A stretch of 7,659 nucleotides of DNA. Source: Planctomycetales bacterium. Its GTDB lineage: Bacteria; Planctomycetota; Planctomycetia; Isosphaerales; Isosphaeraceae. The DNA lies in NCBI GenBank assembly GCA_027435495.1, contig DAHZZC010000061.1, positions 1 to 7,659 of the forward strand, written 5' to 3'. This document shows, piece by piece, positions 1 through 6,674 of this stretch. A program made the translations under genes and the position numbers. Position 1 is the stretch's first letter, and the number at the start of each line of letters is the position of its first letter. The notes under the pieces were generated by a model. The model did not search any database. It was not told where the DNA came from and worked only from the letters and a program-made list of their open reading frames with translations.

Positions 1-366
1 ACCGGATACGGTTCGGGTAGCACCGGAACGGGTACGGGATACGGTTCGGGAAGCACCGGAACCGGAACCACGACCACCGGCACTGGCCCAATCGGCACTG
101 GCTATGGCTCGGGCACGACGGGCACAGGCACCGTCGGCACCGGCACCGGAACCACCGGGATCGGTACCGCCTATGGCTCGGGCACGACAGGGATTGGCAC
201 CGTCGGCACCGGGATCGGAACCACCGGAATCGGGACCACGGGCACCGGGATCGGAACGACGGGGATCGGAACCACCGGGACCACGGGCGCTACGGGGTTC
301 TCCGGCGGGACGGGAGGCACCGGGACTCTGACCAGCACCGGGACGACCGGCTTCGGGATCGCCTGA
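1..366 (+). CDS. Gly/Thr-rich low-complexity repeat protein, C-terminal part (5' end outside window)
   Basis: Frame 1 is open from the first base to a TGA at 364-366, giving 121 residues of a protein that begins left of the window. The product is almost entirely Gly and Thr, with some Ser, Ile, Tyr and Val. Two Tyr-containing units (GYGSGSTGTGT) repeat every 11 residues at the start. A 23-residue unit beginning YGSGTTG follows twice, then five-residue steps of the GIGTT/GTTGT kind. The last residues are less regular and end in GFGIA. There are no charged residues, no cysteines, and no catalytic or membrane motif in the visible part. Such tails suggest a flexible linker-like or surface/extracellular region, but I do not recognise the family and assign no function. 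The regular codon phase, with repeats in multiples of three, supports real coding. The alternative +2-frame reading from 104 is Pro/Arg/Ala-rich and is a shadow frame. The gene converges on the hybrid kinase gene with about 100 bases between them. Confidence 0.72.
   Translation, partial: TGYGSGSTGTGTGYGSGSTGTGTTTTGTGPIGTGYGSGTTGTGTVGTGTGTTGIGTAYGSGTTGIGTVGTGIGTTGIGTTGTGIGTTGIGTTGTTGATGFSGGTGGTGTLTSTGTTGFGIA
4..285 (+). repeat. Tandem codon-phased repeats encoding Gly/Thr units
   Basis: Several nested repeat periods are visible. A 26-base block beginning GGATACGGTTCGGG occurs at 4 and again at 37 (period 33 bases, 11 codons) with one mismatch. A block beginning TATGGCTCGGGCACGAC occurs at 103 and at 172 (period 69 bases, 23 codons) with scattered substitutions. 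From about 200 to 285 the units shorten to roughly 15 bases, around GGGATCGGAACCACC. All periods are multiples of three, so length changes would keep the reading frame. This looks like internal duplication within a coding gene rather than a mobile or intergenic repeat. Confidence 0.75.
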
Positions 367-426
367 TCCGAAGGACCGCGGAACCGCCTGATGAGGACGC
401 TTCCACCCTTCCGAGTCGAGGCGATC

Positions 427-463
427 GCGACCGCCCGGACCCCCCAGGGGTTGGGGCGGTCGC
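427..463. terminator. GC-rich hairpin in the convergent gap, possible two-way terminator
   Basis: GCGACCGCCC at 427-436 pairs perfectly with GGGCGGTCGC at 454-463. The 17-base loop can extend the stem, because ACCCC at 439-443 can pair with GGGGT at 447-451. The hairpin lies 61 bases after the stop of the plus-strand repeat protein and 2 bases beyond the stop of the minus-strand hybrid kinase, where a shared terminator would be expected. There is no clear U-tract on either side, so it is not a textbook intrinsic terminator. It could instead be a 3'-end stabilising structure. Confidence 0.5.
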
Positions 464-464
464 C

Positions 465-3400
465 TCATGGGGATTGTCCATCCCGAGCGATGCTTCCCAC
501 TCCCTCCCGACGACTCGCCGCCGCGGATTCCAGGAGGCGGCCGAGTTCCTGCGATCGAAACGGCTTGGTCAGGTGCGCATCGAACCAGGCCGAGGAGGTC
601 GCGGCGAGGTCTTCCTGGCGGCCGTAGCCGGTCAGGGCGATCAAATAAGGTTGCCGCCCCGGCCGGTTCCGAATCCGACGGGCGAGCTCGCATCCGTCGA
701 TCCCCGGCAGACCGATGTCGAGCAGGGCGACGTCGACGCTCTCGGTCTCCAGCGACCGGAGTGCAGCCTCACTGTCACCAAAGGATCGGACGTCGTGGCC
801 GTCCAGCTCCAGTAGCTCAACCAGGAACGTCCGGATATCCGGGTCGTCCTCGACGACGAGCAACCGGGGTGCGGGTCCGCCAGCCTTCGACGTTGAGATC
901 GGTGATAAATGCAGGTCGGCCCGCTGATCGATCGACGCGGGAACCTGGGCCGGGTCGGCCAGTGGAAGCCGAACGACGAACTCGCTCCCCTTGCCAGGGC
1001 CCTCGCTCAGGGGCTCGACCGTCCCGCCGTGCAGATCCACGATCGAACGGACGAGCGTCAGGCCGACACCGAGTCCGCCGCCAGCCCGCGCCAGCGATGT
1101 ATCGGCCTGAACGAATGGCTCAAAGACGCTGACAATCATCTCCGGAGCCAGGCCGACTCCATTATCCCGGACCCGGATCACAGCCTGATCGTTCTCCGGG
1201 CCGACGCTGTACCAGACCGTGCCCCCAGCCGGCGTGTACCTGGCCGCGTTCCGCAGAAGATTGACCTGAACCTGCTGGAGTCGGACCGCGTCGCCATCGA
1301 CCGCGATCGGCCCTGTCGGCGCCTTGTGGACGAGCGTGACACCAGCATCGGCGAACCACTGGTACACCTCCTCCAGCACGTCGGGGATGGTCGTTGTCAG
1401 GTCGAAAACCGAGCGGTGAAGCTCGATCTTGTCCTGGGTGAACCGCGCCACTTCCAGGAGGTCGTCGACCAGGCGGGCCATGTGGCGAGCCCGACGCCCA
1501 ATCACACCGATCCACCGACCGGCATCGGTCTCCTCGGGCGCTGATCGCGCCGCCATCTCGGCCGCATTGACGACCGCCGCCAGTGGGTTGCGCAGCTCGT
1601 GCGAGAGCATCGCCAGAAACCGATCGCGCTGCGCCACGGCCTCGTTGGCCGTGCGTTCGGCCTCTCGGATCGGGGTGACGTCGGTCTTGATCCCGCCGAC
1701 ACCCGTGATCCGCCCCGCCTCGTCGCGAAGCGGGAACTTGACAGAGAGAAAGGTATGCGGGCCATCGCTCAGGGGAATGACCACCTCGTCCTGAATCTCC
1801 AATCCCTCGTTGATCACCTGCTCATCGCGGCTCGTCATCCGATCGGCGACATCCGGAGGGAACAGCTCGGCGGGCGTCTTGCCGAGGGGGTCGCGACCGA
1901 CCGCCCGACGGAACGATTCATCCGAGAGCACATAACGACCGGTTGTGTCGCGAATGAACATCCAGTTCGGGGAATTGCGGAGGATGCCGCTAAGCTGCTC
2001 GTCCTTCCGACGGGCCTCGGCCTCGGCCCGCTTCACGCCCGAGAGGTCAACCAGCGTGAGCACCACCCCGTTGGTCGCCAGCCCAGCACGGTACGGGAGG
2101 ATCCGAAGCAAAAACCAGTTCCCCCGGCGGTCACGCACCTGGCGCTCCAGGGGCGCCGATCGTTCGAGGACCGATCGAAGATCGTCCATCAGCTCCGGAC
2201 GATCAATCGTGTAGGTAAAATTGTCGATCTTTCGACCGAGGTCCTGGGGCATCAGGTTGAAGGTCTCGGCGATCTTCGGAGTGAACTTGCGGATGCAGAG
2301 GTCGCGGTCGAGGAAAATGGTGTGAACCTCGGTGCTGATCAGAAGGTTATCCATGTCGGCCGTCAGCTCGGTCAGCTCGGCGATCTTCTTCTGATACTCG
2401 GTGTTGACTGTGTACAGTTCCTCGTTGACCGAGTGCAGTTCCTCGTTGGTGCTCTGCAATTCCTCGTTGGCGGCGGTGAGTTCCTGGTTGGTCGACTGGA
2501 GTTCCTCGTTGCTGGTCTCCATCTCCTCGATGACCGCCTGGAGGTTTTCCTTGGTGTATCGCAGCTCGCCTTCCAGGGCGAGGATCTGCTCGCGAGAAGC
2601 CTGGCCGAGGTCGATCTCGTGGACGGCCTCGCGAACGGAGGGAGCTTCTCCGACATCCTCAAACTGGATCAGCGCGTGGCTGACCCCGGCGCGTCGATCG
2701 CGGATCGGCCGAACGGTGAGGTTAATCAGCCGATCGATGCCCGAGGGCGAGACCCGAAGTCCCTTGTAAGCGACCCGGGTTAGCTCCTTGAACGCGCGCG
2801 GAAGGGCCCCGGTGAGAGCGGTGCGAACCTCGGGCTCGACCAGTTCGAGCAGCTCGGTGGTGACGCGCCCCTCGCGGAACTTCAGATACTTGCTCGCGCC
2901 GCCAAACGACTGAATCACCGAACCCCGCTCGTTGACCAGCAGGCCGGGCGGCATGAATTCATCGAGGAGGGCGTCGTAGGTCCCGATCAGGTGGGCCTCG
3001 GCGGGCGGAGGCGCGCTACCGGTCGGACACCGAACCTGTGGCGTGATCTCCGTCAGCCGAAGGTCGGCCACAAGCCGGACATCCCGACGCTTCCGGTAAG
3101 ATTTCCATCGAGGGTCCAGGGGATCGAACTCGTCGTTCACCTCGCCAGGGGTCTCGCTCGGCCCCAGGAAAAGAACACCCCCCGTCTTCAGCGCGAAATG
3201 GAAGAGCGAAAGCACCCGTTTCTGCGCGGCCGGACGAAGATAGATCAACATGTTCCGGCAGGAGACCAGATCCAGCTTGGTGAACGGGGCATCCTTCAGG
3301 ACATTGTGCTGGGCGAAGACGATCGACCTTCGGAGATCGGCCGAGACCTGAAAGCCCCCGGCAACCCGGGTGAAGAACCGGTTCAACCGATCGCCGCCGA

Positions 3401-4538
3401 CATCGGCGCAGGCCGCCTCGGAATAGATGCCGACGCCAGCGGAGTCGAGCGAGGCGCGGTGCGCATCGGTGGCGAAGATCTTCACCGGGCCGGTGCGGCC
3501 GAGCGCTTCCATCCCCTCGCGAACCAGGATCGCGAGCGAATACGCTTCCTCGCCCGTGGCGCAGCCAGCGACCCAGGCGCGGAACTCCTCACCCGGCGCG
3601 AGCCGGCCGAGCAGTTCGGGAAGCACATCCCGTCCGATCCGGGCAAAGGCTTCCTCGTCCCGGAAGAACCGGGTGACGCCGATCAACAGATCCTTGTACA
3701 GCAGGTTTAGCTCGGCCGGATCGCCAGAGAGCCGACGCGCGTACTCGTCCAGCCCAGGGACCTCGCCCAGCGAAAGCCGTCGCTCGAGCCGGCGGGCCAC
3801 GGTGTCCGGCTTGTAATGCGAGAAGTCGATCGCGTATCCGTCGCGGAGCAATCGAAAGATCGCGTCCACCCCCGTCGGCTCGTCCGTCGGCGGATGAGGC
3901 CCAACATGAGGACTCTTCAGGTGCCGAAGCAACGCCTCGGGCATCCGTTCCGGCGCGAGCGTCAGGTCGGTCGTCCCGGTATCGATGGCGCTTCGGGGCA
4001 TCCCGTCGAACTTGGCCGCCTGGGGATCCTGGGCGATCACCAGCCCGCCAGCCTCGTGGACGTCGCGAACGCCTCGCGAGCCGTCGCTTCCCGTGCCCGA
4101 GAGGATGATCGCGACTCCCCGATCACCAGCCTCCTGAGCGAGCGATCGGAGAAAGAGATCGATCGGCAAGGTCACAAGCTGGTCGGGATCCTTGTCGGTC
4201 AGCAACAATCGGCCGTCGCTGAGGATCATGTCCTTCCGGGGCGGGATCAGGTAGATGGTGTCCCGCTGGACCGTAATCCCATCCTCGGCCAGCCGGATCG
4301 GGATTCCGGTCCGACGCGCCAGGATCTCATCGGTCATGCTCTTGTAATTCGGCGAGAGATGCTGAACCACCACGAAGGCCATGCCCGTATCGGTCGGCAT
4401 CACCTCGAAGAGCCGCTCCAACGCCTCGAGCCCGCCCGCCGAGGCCCCCACACCGACCATCAACCGCGGCGGTGCCTCTGCCTCATCAAGGTCCGTCGCC
4501 ATCCGCGCGTGATCGACCGACTCTCCATCACTTGTCAT
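465..4538 (-). CDS. CheB-CheR-PAS-histidine kinase-receiver hybrid signalling protein
   Basis: A 1357-residue cytoplasmic fusion with no signal peptide or membrane segment seen. Domains in order: CheB methylesterase (about 27-200) with the expected catalytic Ser33 (GASAGG), His60 (VVQHL) and Asp152 (GTGSDG); CheR N-terminal helices (about 222-285); CheR methyltransferase (about 285-475) with TRFFRD, the SAM-binding GCATGEEAYSLA and CRNMLIYL; a PAS-like domain (517-632); a coiled coil of NEEL heptads (about 646-731); two PAS domains (734-840, 851-956); HisKA with phospho-acceptor His980 (SHELRNP); HATPase with NLLRNA, DNGVG and GGGLGVGL; and a C-terminal receiver with Asp1231/1232, phospho-Asp1274, Thr1303 and Lys1325. 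All catalytic residues I can check are present. CheB lacks its usual N-terminal receiver. The family couples receptor-type methylation modules to phosphorelay; partners and signal are unknown. Start: GTG at 4550 and ATG at 4544 are also in frame, but ATG 4538 has a GGAG six bases upstream, so I prefer it. The gene is divergent from sufR. Confidence 0.93.
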   Translation of the reverse strand: MTSDGESVDHARMATDLDEAEAPPRLMVGVGASAGGLEALERLFEVMPTDTGMAFVVVQHLSPNYKSMTDEILARRTGIPIRLAEDGITVQRDTIYLIPPRKDMILSDGRLLLTDKDPDQLVTLPIDLFLRSLAQEAGDRGVAIILSGTGSDGSRGVRDVHEAGGLVIAQDPQAAKFDGMPRSAIDTGTTDLTLAPERMPEALLRHLKSPHVGPHPPTDEPTGVDAIFRLLRDGYAIDFSHYKPDTVARRLERRLSLGEVPGLDEYARRLSGDPAELNLLYKDLLIGVTRFFRDEEAFARIGRDVLPELLGRLAPGEEFRAWVAGCATGEEAYSLAILVREGMEALGRTGPVKIFATDAHRASLDSAGVGIYSEAACADVGGDRLNRFFTRVAGGFQVSADLRRSIVFAQHNVLKDAPFTKLDLVSCRNMLIYLRPAAQKRVLSLFHFALKTGGVLFLGPSETPGEVNDEFDPLDPRWKSYRKRRDVRLVADLRLTEITPQVRCPTGSAPPPAEAHLIGTYDALLDEFMPPGLLVNERGSVIQSFGGASKYLKFREGRVTTELLELVEPEVRTALTGALPRAFKELTRVAYKGLRVSPSGIDRLINLTVRPIRDRRAGVSHALIQFEDVGEAPSVREAVHEIDLGQASREQILALEGELRYTKENLQAVIEEMETSNEELQSTNQELTAANEELQSTNEELHSVNEELYTVNTEYQKKIAELTELTADMDNLLISTEVHTIFLDRDLCIRKFTPKIAETFNLMPQDLGRKIDNFTYTIDRPELMDDLRSVLERSAPLERQVRDRRGNWFLLRILPYRAGLATNGVVLTLVDLSGVKRAEAEARRKDEQLSGILRNSPNWMFIRDTTGRYVLSDESFRRAVGRDPLGKTPAELFPPDVADRMTSRDEQVINEGLEIQDEVVIPLSDGPHTFLSVKFPLRDEAGRITGVGGIKTDVTPIREAERTANEAVAQRDRFLAMLSHELRNPLAAVVNAAEMAARSAPEETDAGRWIGVIGRRARHMARLVDDLLEVARFTQDKIELHRSVFDLTTTIPDVLEEVYQWFADAGVTLVHKAPTGPIAVDGDAVRLQQVQVNLLRNAARYTPAGGTVWYSVGPENDQAVIRVRDNGVGLAPEMIVSVFEPFVQADTSLARAGGGLGVGLTLVRSIVDLHGGTVEPLSEGPGKGSEFVVRLPLADPAQVPASIDQRADLHLSPISTSKAGGPAPRLLVVEDDPDIRTFLVELLELDGHDVRSFGDSEAALRSLETESVDVALLDIGLPGIDGCELARRIRNRPGRQPYLIALTGYGRQEDLAATSSAWFDAHLTKPFRSQELGRLLESAAASRREGVGSIARDGQSP
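2415..2519 (-). repeat. Five 21-base repeats encoding coiled-coil heptads
   Basis: On the plus strand a core close to AGTTCCTCGTTG recurs at 2415, 2436, 2457, 2478 and 2499, exactly every 21 bases. On the coding (minus) strand these are the repeated NEEL/NQEL heptads of the signalling coiled coil (about residues 677-712) that links the CheR/PAS part to the later PAS and kinase domains. The exact period reflects the heptad protein repeat, with nearly identical codons kept in each unit. Confidence 0.8.
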
Positions 4539-4739
4539 GAGCATCTCCACGGATCGTCGTCGGTTCCGAGGGACGGCGCCAGGTTTCAGTCCTCAATGGA
4601 TGGCCTCCTCCTTTATAGTAATCGGACAGGCCAGGCGGAAAGACACCAGCATCCCAGCGCTGGCGATCGCCGCCGAGGTTCGACCGCCGCCGCCCTGATC
4701 GCCGGTTCCGCTCAAAAGCCCGAAGCTCTCCCCGGAGGA

Positions 4740-4765
4740 TTTTTCACAGGATTCTTTGCGAAAAA
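4740..4765. promoter_or_regulatory. Interrupted AT-rich palindrome, candidate operator upstream of sufR
   Basis: The arms TTTTTC (4740-4745) and GAAAAA (4760-4765) are perfect inverted repeats. Just inside them CA (4747-4748) pairs with TG (4757-4758), so the half-sites read TTTTTCxCA and TGxGAAAAA around an 8-base centre. The island stands out in GC-rich DNA. It lies about 15 bases upstream of a possible -35 element and 124 bases before the sufR start, a plausible place for a repressor or activator site. Which protein binds is unknown; self-regulation by the SufR-like protein is one inference. It could instead be an AT-rich promoter UP-type element or a stem-loop. Confidence 0.35.
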
Positions 4766-4779
4766 ACGGGTGTACCGGG

Positions 4780-4808
4780 TGGACGATCGGTGGGCGAATC
4801 TCTACGAT
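4780..4808 (+). promoter_or_regulatory. Possible sigma70-like promoter for sufR
   Basis: TGGACG (4780-4785) and TACGAT (4803-4808) are separated by exactly 17 bases and each match four of six positions of the TTGACA/TATAAT consensus. Transcription would start near 4815 and give a leader of about 75 bases. Matches of this quality arise by chance fairly often, and planctomycete promoters are poorly defined, so this is only a candidate. Confidence 0.25.
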
Positions 4809-4888
4809 GGGGGGGTGCGGCAAGCGATCGACCCTGGTCGTCGTGTTGCCCGGAAGGATCGGCCGAAGTGCCAGGGGGTGGTGCGGCA

Positions 4889-5524
4889 ATGTCGGAATCC
4901 TCGGATCGAGCGCTGCTGGACCTTCTCCGTCGTCGCGGGCCGATGACTGTTGCCGAGATGTCCGATCAACTGGGCGTCACCGGAACGGCGGTCCGCAACC
5001 GGCTGGGGCGGCTCCTGGAATCGGGTCTGATCGAGCGTCGGGCCGAGGGCGAGGCCCGGGGTCGCGGACGCCCGAGGCACGCCTACATGGCGAGCGTTGA
5101 GGCACAGAAGCGGCTGGGTCAAAACTACGCCGATCTGGCGGTCGCCCTCTGGGGCGAGTTGATGACCACCGTCGAGGACCGGAAGCTCCGCCGGAACCTC
5201 TTCGCCCGGATCACCGAGCGGCTCGCCGATCTGTATCGGCGGGAGGTCAGCAGCCCAGGGTGGGAAGGACGACTCGTCCAGTTGACCAGCCTGCTGCACG
5301 ATCGCGGGGTCGAGGCCGAGGTCGCCCGCGACCCGGCCGGTGCCTCGCCGATCCTCCGCCAGCACTCGTGTCCGTATTACGAACTCGCCGAGTCTGATCG
5401 AAATATCTGCGCCCTCGAGCGCAAGATGTTTGAGAAGGTTCTCGGCCTCGCCCTCCGGCTCAGCCAGTGTCGTCTTGACGGCGATCATTCGTGCGACTTC
5501 CGGCCCCGGGAAGTCCGGGCATGA
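4889..5524 (+). CDS. sufR: SufR-like winged-helix Fe-S regulator of the suf operon
   Basis: A 211-residue cytoplasmic transcription factor. Residues about 5-70 form a winged helix-turn-helix: the recognition region is VAEMSDQLGVTGTAVRNRL, and the basic wing is RGRGRPRHAY. The C-terminal part carries four cysteines: Cys161 (HSCPYYELA), Cys174 (NICALE), Cys194 (QCRLDG) and Cys202 (HSCDF). The CPY...C...C.LDG...C.F pattern is typical of SufR-type regulators, which bind a [4Fe-4S] cluster and control SUF genes according to cluster supply. Start: a GTG at 4790 would add 33 residues (rich in Gly, Pro and Trp) that do not resemble the domain. The ATG at 4889 follows a G-rich stretch (AGGGGGTGG, 4873-4881) and sits just before the helix-turn-helix, so I choose it. 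The gene lies 223 bases upstream of sufC in the same direction, which supports the assignment. A generic DeoR/ArsR-type regulator with a metal or cluster site is the alternative. Whether it represses or activates cannot be read from the sequence. Confidence 0.82.
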   Translation: MSESSDRALLDLLRRRGPMTVAEMSDQLGVTGTAVRNRLGRLLESGLIERRAEGEARGRGRPRHAYMASVEAQKRLGQNYADLAVALWGELMTTVEDRKLRRNLFARITERLADLYRREVSSPGWEGRLVQLTSLLHDRGVEAEVARDPAGASPILRQHSCPYYELAESDRNICALERKMFEKVLGLALRLSQCRLDGDHSCDFRPREVRA

Positions 5525-5747
5525 GGGATCGAAGGGTCAAGCGGCCGTGGTCCCTGGTGAGAGAAGACCAGGCGGGCCACGGTTCGTGGATGATCCCAGA
5601 CTGGCAACCGGCTTCGAAACCCGAGGACGATTCCGTGGAACGGAATGTGGTCCGTCGTGGGTAAAGTCCTGCGGACCGAACAGACCGCAACGACCCAATG
5701 GCTCTTAACTGGCTCCTGACTCCGACGCCCTGACAACTGGAAAGACA
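5525..5747. promoter_or_regulatory. sufR-sufC intergenic region with candidate operator elements
   Basis: After the hairpin at 5545-5582, the gap holds a 17-base palindrome at 5630-5646 (arms ATTCCGT and ACGGAAT around GGA). An inverted repeat pairs GGTCCG (5649-5654) with CGGACC (5672-5677). Two adjacent 11-base copies, TGGCTCTTAAC (5699-5709) and TGGCTCCTGAC (5710-5720), match at nine positions. A gap this long with such structure suggests that sufC has its own promoter, though I cannot place clear -35 and -10 boxes. The classical cyanobacterial SufR site, CAAC-N6-GTTG, is not present. Confidence 0.4.
5545..5582 (+). terminator. Hairpin just after sufR, possible terminator or attenuator
   Basis: CCGTGG (5545-5550) pairs with CCACGG (5577-5582), and CCTGGT (5553-5558) pairs with ACCAGG (5567-5572), with a small internal loop and an 8-base end loop. 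It begins 20 bases after the sufR stop. No T-run follows, so factor-independent termination is doubtful; it may instead separate the expression levels of sufR and sufC. Confidence 0.35.
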
Positions 5748-6590
5748 ATGAGCAGCAAGGTCCTGACCATCCGCAACCTTCACGTGGCGATCGACGGCAA
5801 GGAGATTCTCCGGGGCGTCGATCTGACGATCCGCCAGGGCGAGGTCCACGCGCTGATGGGCCCGAACGGGTCGGGGAAGAGCACCCTGAGCTACGCTCTC
5901 GCCGGTCATCCGAAGTATGAGGTGACCGAGGGGACCGCGGAGATCGACGGCCAGGACATCCTGGGAATGGAGGCCGACGAGCGAGCCAAGGCCGGGATCT
6001 TCCTGGCCTTCCAGTACCCGACCTCGATCCCCGGCGTCTCGGTCGCCAACTTCTTGCGGCATGCCGTGACCAACGTGCGCAACCCCGACCGCAAGGAGGG
6101 TCAGGAGCTGGTCCCGATGCGTGAATTCCGCAAGGAAATGCGCGAGCAGATGGACGAACTGGGCGTCGACCAGGAGTTTGCCAGACGCTATCTGAATGAG
6201 GGGTTCTCCGGGGGCGAGAAGAAGCGGGCCGAGATCCTGCAAATGGCGATGCTCCGCCCGGCCTTCGCGATTCTGGATGAGACGGACAGCGGCCTCGACA
6301 TCGACGCCGTTCGGATCGTTTCCGAGGGAGTCAACCGGGTCGCCGAGCGGCATGCGACCGGCATCCTCGTCATCACCCATTACGAGCGAATCCTCACCTA
6401 CATCAAGCCGCAGTTCGTCCACATTCTCTTTGGCGGCCGGATCGTCGAGAACGGCGGGCCCGAACTGGTCAAGACGCTCGAAAGCCAGGGCTACGACTGG
6501 ATCCGGGCCCGGTATCCCGAAGCCGCCCGTCTTGAGGACGAGATCGAGGCCGCCCAGAAGGGCGACGCCTCGCTTCAAGCCGCCCGATAA
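5748..6590 (+). CDS. sufC: Fe-S cluster assembly ATPase SufC
   Basis: A 280-residue cytoplasmic ABC-type ATPase of the SUF system. It pairs with SufB and SufD, and its ATP-driven dimerisation reshapes the SufBCD scaffold during Fe-S cluster assembly. Visible motifs: Walker A GPNGSGKST (38-46), Q-loop Gln89 in the SufC-typical LAFQYPTSIPGVS, ABC signature FSGGEKKR (153-160), Walker B AILDETDSGLD (174-184) with catalytic Glu178, and switch His211 (ITHY). All are intact. SufC proteins are usually about 250 residues. The extra length here is a charged, Ala-rich tail after about residue 255 (RYPEAARLEDEIEAAQKG), which may form a short helix. The ATG at 5748 follows a purine-rich GGAAAG, which is close, only three bases away; no better start exists, and the protein begins directly with the first strand of the domain. 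sufB follows 84 bases downstream on the same strand. Confidence 0.96.
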   Translation: MSSKVLTIRNLHVAIDGKEILRGVDLTIRQGEVHALMGPNGSGKSTLSYALAGHPKYEVTEGTAEIDGQDILGMEADERAKAGIFLAFQYPTSIPGVSVANFLRHAVTNVRNPDRKEGQELVPMREFRKEMREQMDELGVDQEFARRYLNEGFSGGEKKRAEILQMAMLRPAFAILDETDSGLDIDAVRIVSEGVNRVAERHATGILVITHYERILTYIKPQFVHILFGGRIVENGGPELVKTLESQGYDWIRARYPEAARLEDEIEAAQKGDASLQAAR

Positions 6591-6674
6591 CACCCGGCCC
6601 CGACCCGACCATCGACACAAAACGACCGAGAGCGGACAAGATACCCACCGTCTCCGAACGGAAGGATGAACCCG

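Larger units (their letters stand above)
4539..4888. promoter_or_regulatory. Divergent intergenic region between hybrid kinase and sufR
   Basis: This 350-base gap must hold the promoters for both divergent genes, unless the kinase gene begins at 4550. Visible elements: on the minus strand, TATAAA (4617-4612) runs directly into the strong Shine-Dalgarno-like AGGAGGAGG (4612-4604). Two overlapping 10-base palindromes, CCAGCGCTGG (4654-4663) and GGCGATCGCC (4662-4671), follow. An AT-rich island with a 26-base interrupted palindrome lies at 4740-4765, and a sigma70-like element on the plus strand at 4780-4808. The 98-codon minus-strand frame covering 4593-4889 shows no recognisable motif, and I treat it as non-coding. 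Confidence 0.55.

Noticed and set aside
104..331. A 75-codon Pro/Arg/Ala-rich frame in the repeat region
   Set aside because: It is the shifted reading of the Gly/Thr repeat codons. Frame 1 is open from the window edge, and its repeats follow codon phase.
1599..2783. A 394-codon plus-strand frame inside the hybrid kinase gene, with repeated FLVG/QFLV segments
   Set aside because: It mirrors the coiled-coil heptad codons on the opposite strand. The repeats are explained by the 21-base coding repeats, and the minus-strand domains are unambiguous.
4654..4671. Overlapping palindromes CCAGCGCTGG and GGCGATCGCC as a specific operator
   Set aside because: Short GC-only palindromes and GATCG words are frequent throughout this window, so without conservation data I do not call them a separate regulatory site.
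4593..4889. A 98-codon minus-strand frame filling the divergent gap
   Set aside because: It has no convincing ribosome site and no recognisable motif, and it would cover the whole promoter region. Its 3' end contains the TATAAA/AGGAGG stretch that makes better sense as a control signal.
3816..4946. A 376-codon plus-strand frame spanning the kinase 5' end and the divergent gap
   Set aside because: It is antisense to the CheB and CheR domains, overlaps the start of sufR in another frame, and shows no domain-like pattern.
4802..5488. A 228-codon minus-strand frame opposite sufR
   Set aside because: The plus strand encodes a convincing winged helix and cysteine motif; the antisense frame is a shadow.
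6591..6674. Search for a promoter or terminator between sufC and sufB
   Set aside because: I see no stem-loop with a T-run and no paired -35/-10 boxes, only the AAGGA ribosome site for sufB.
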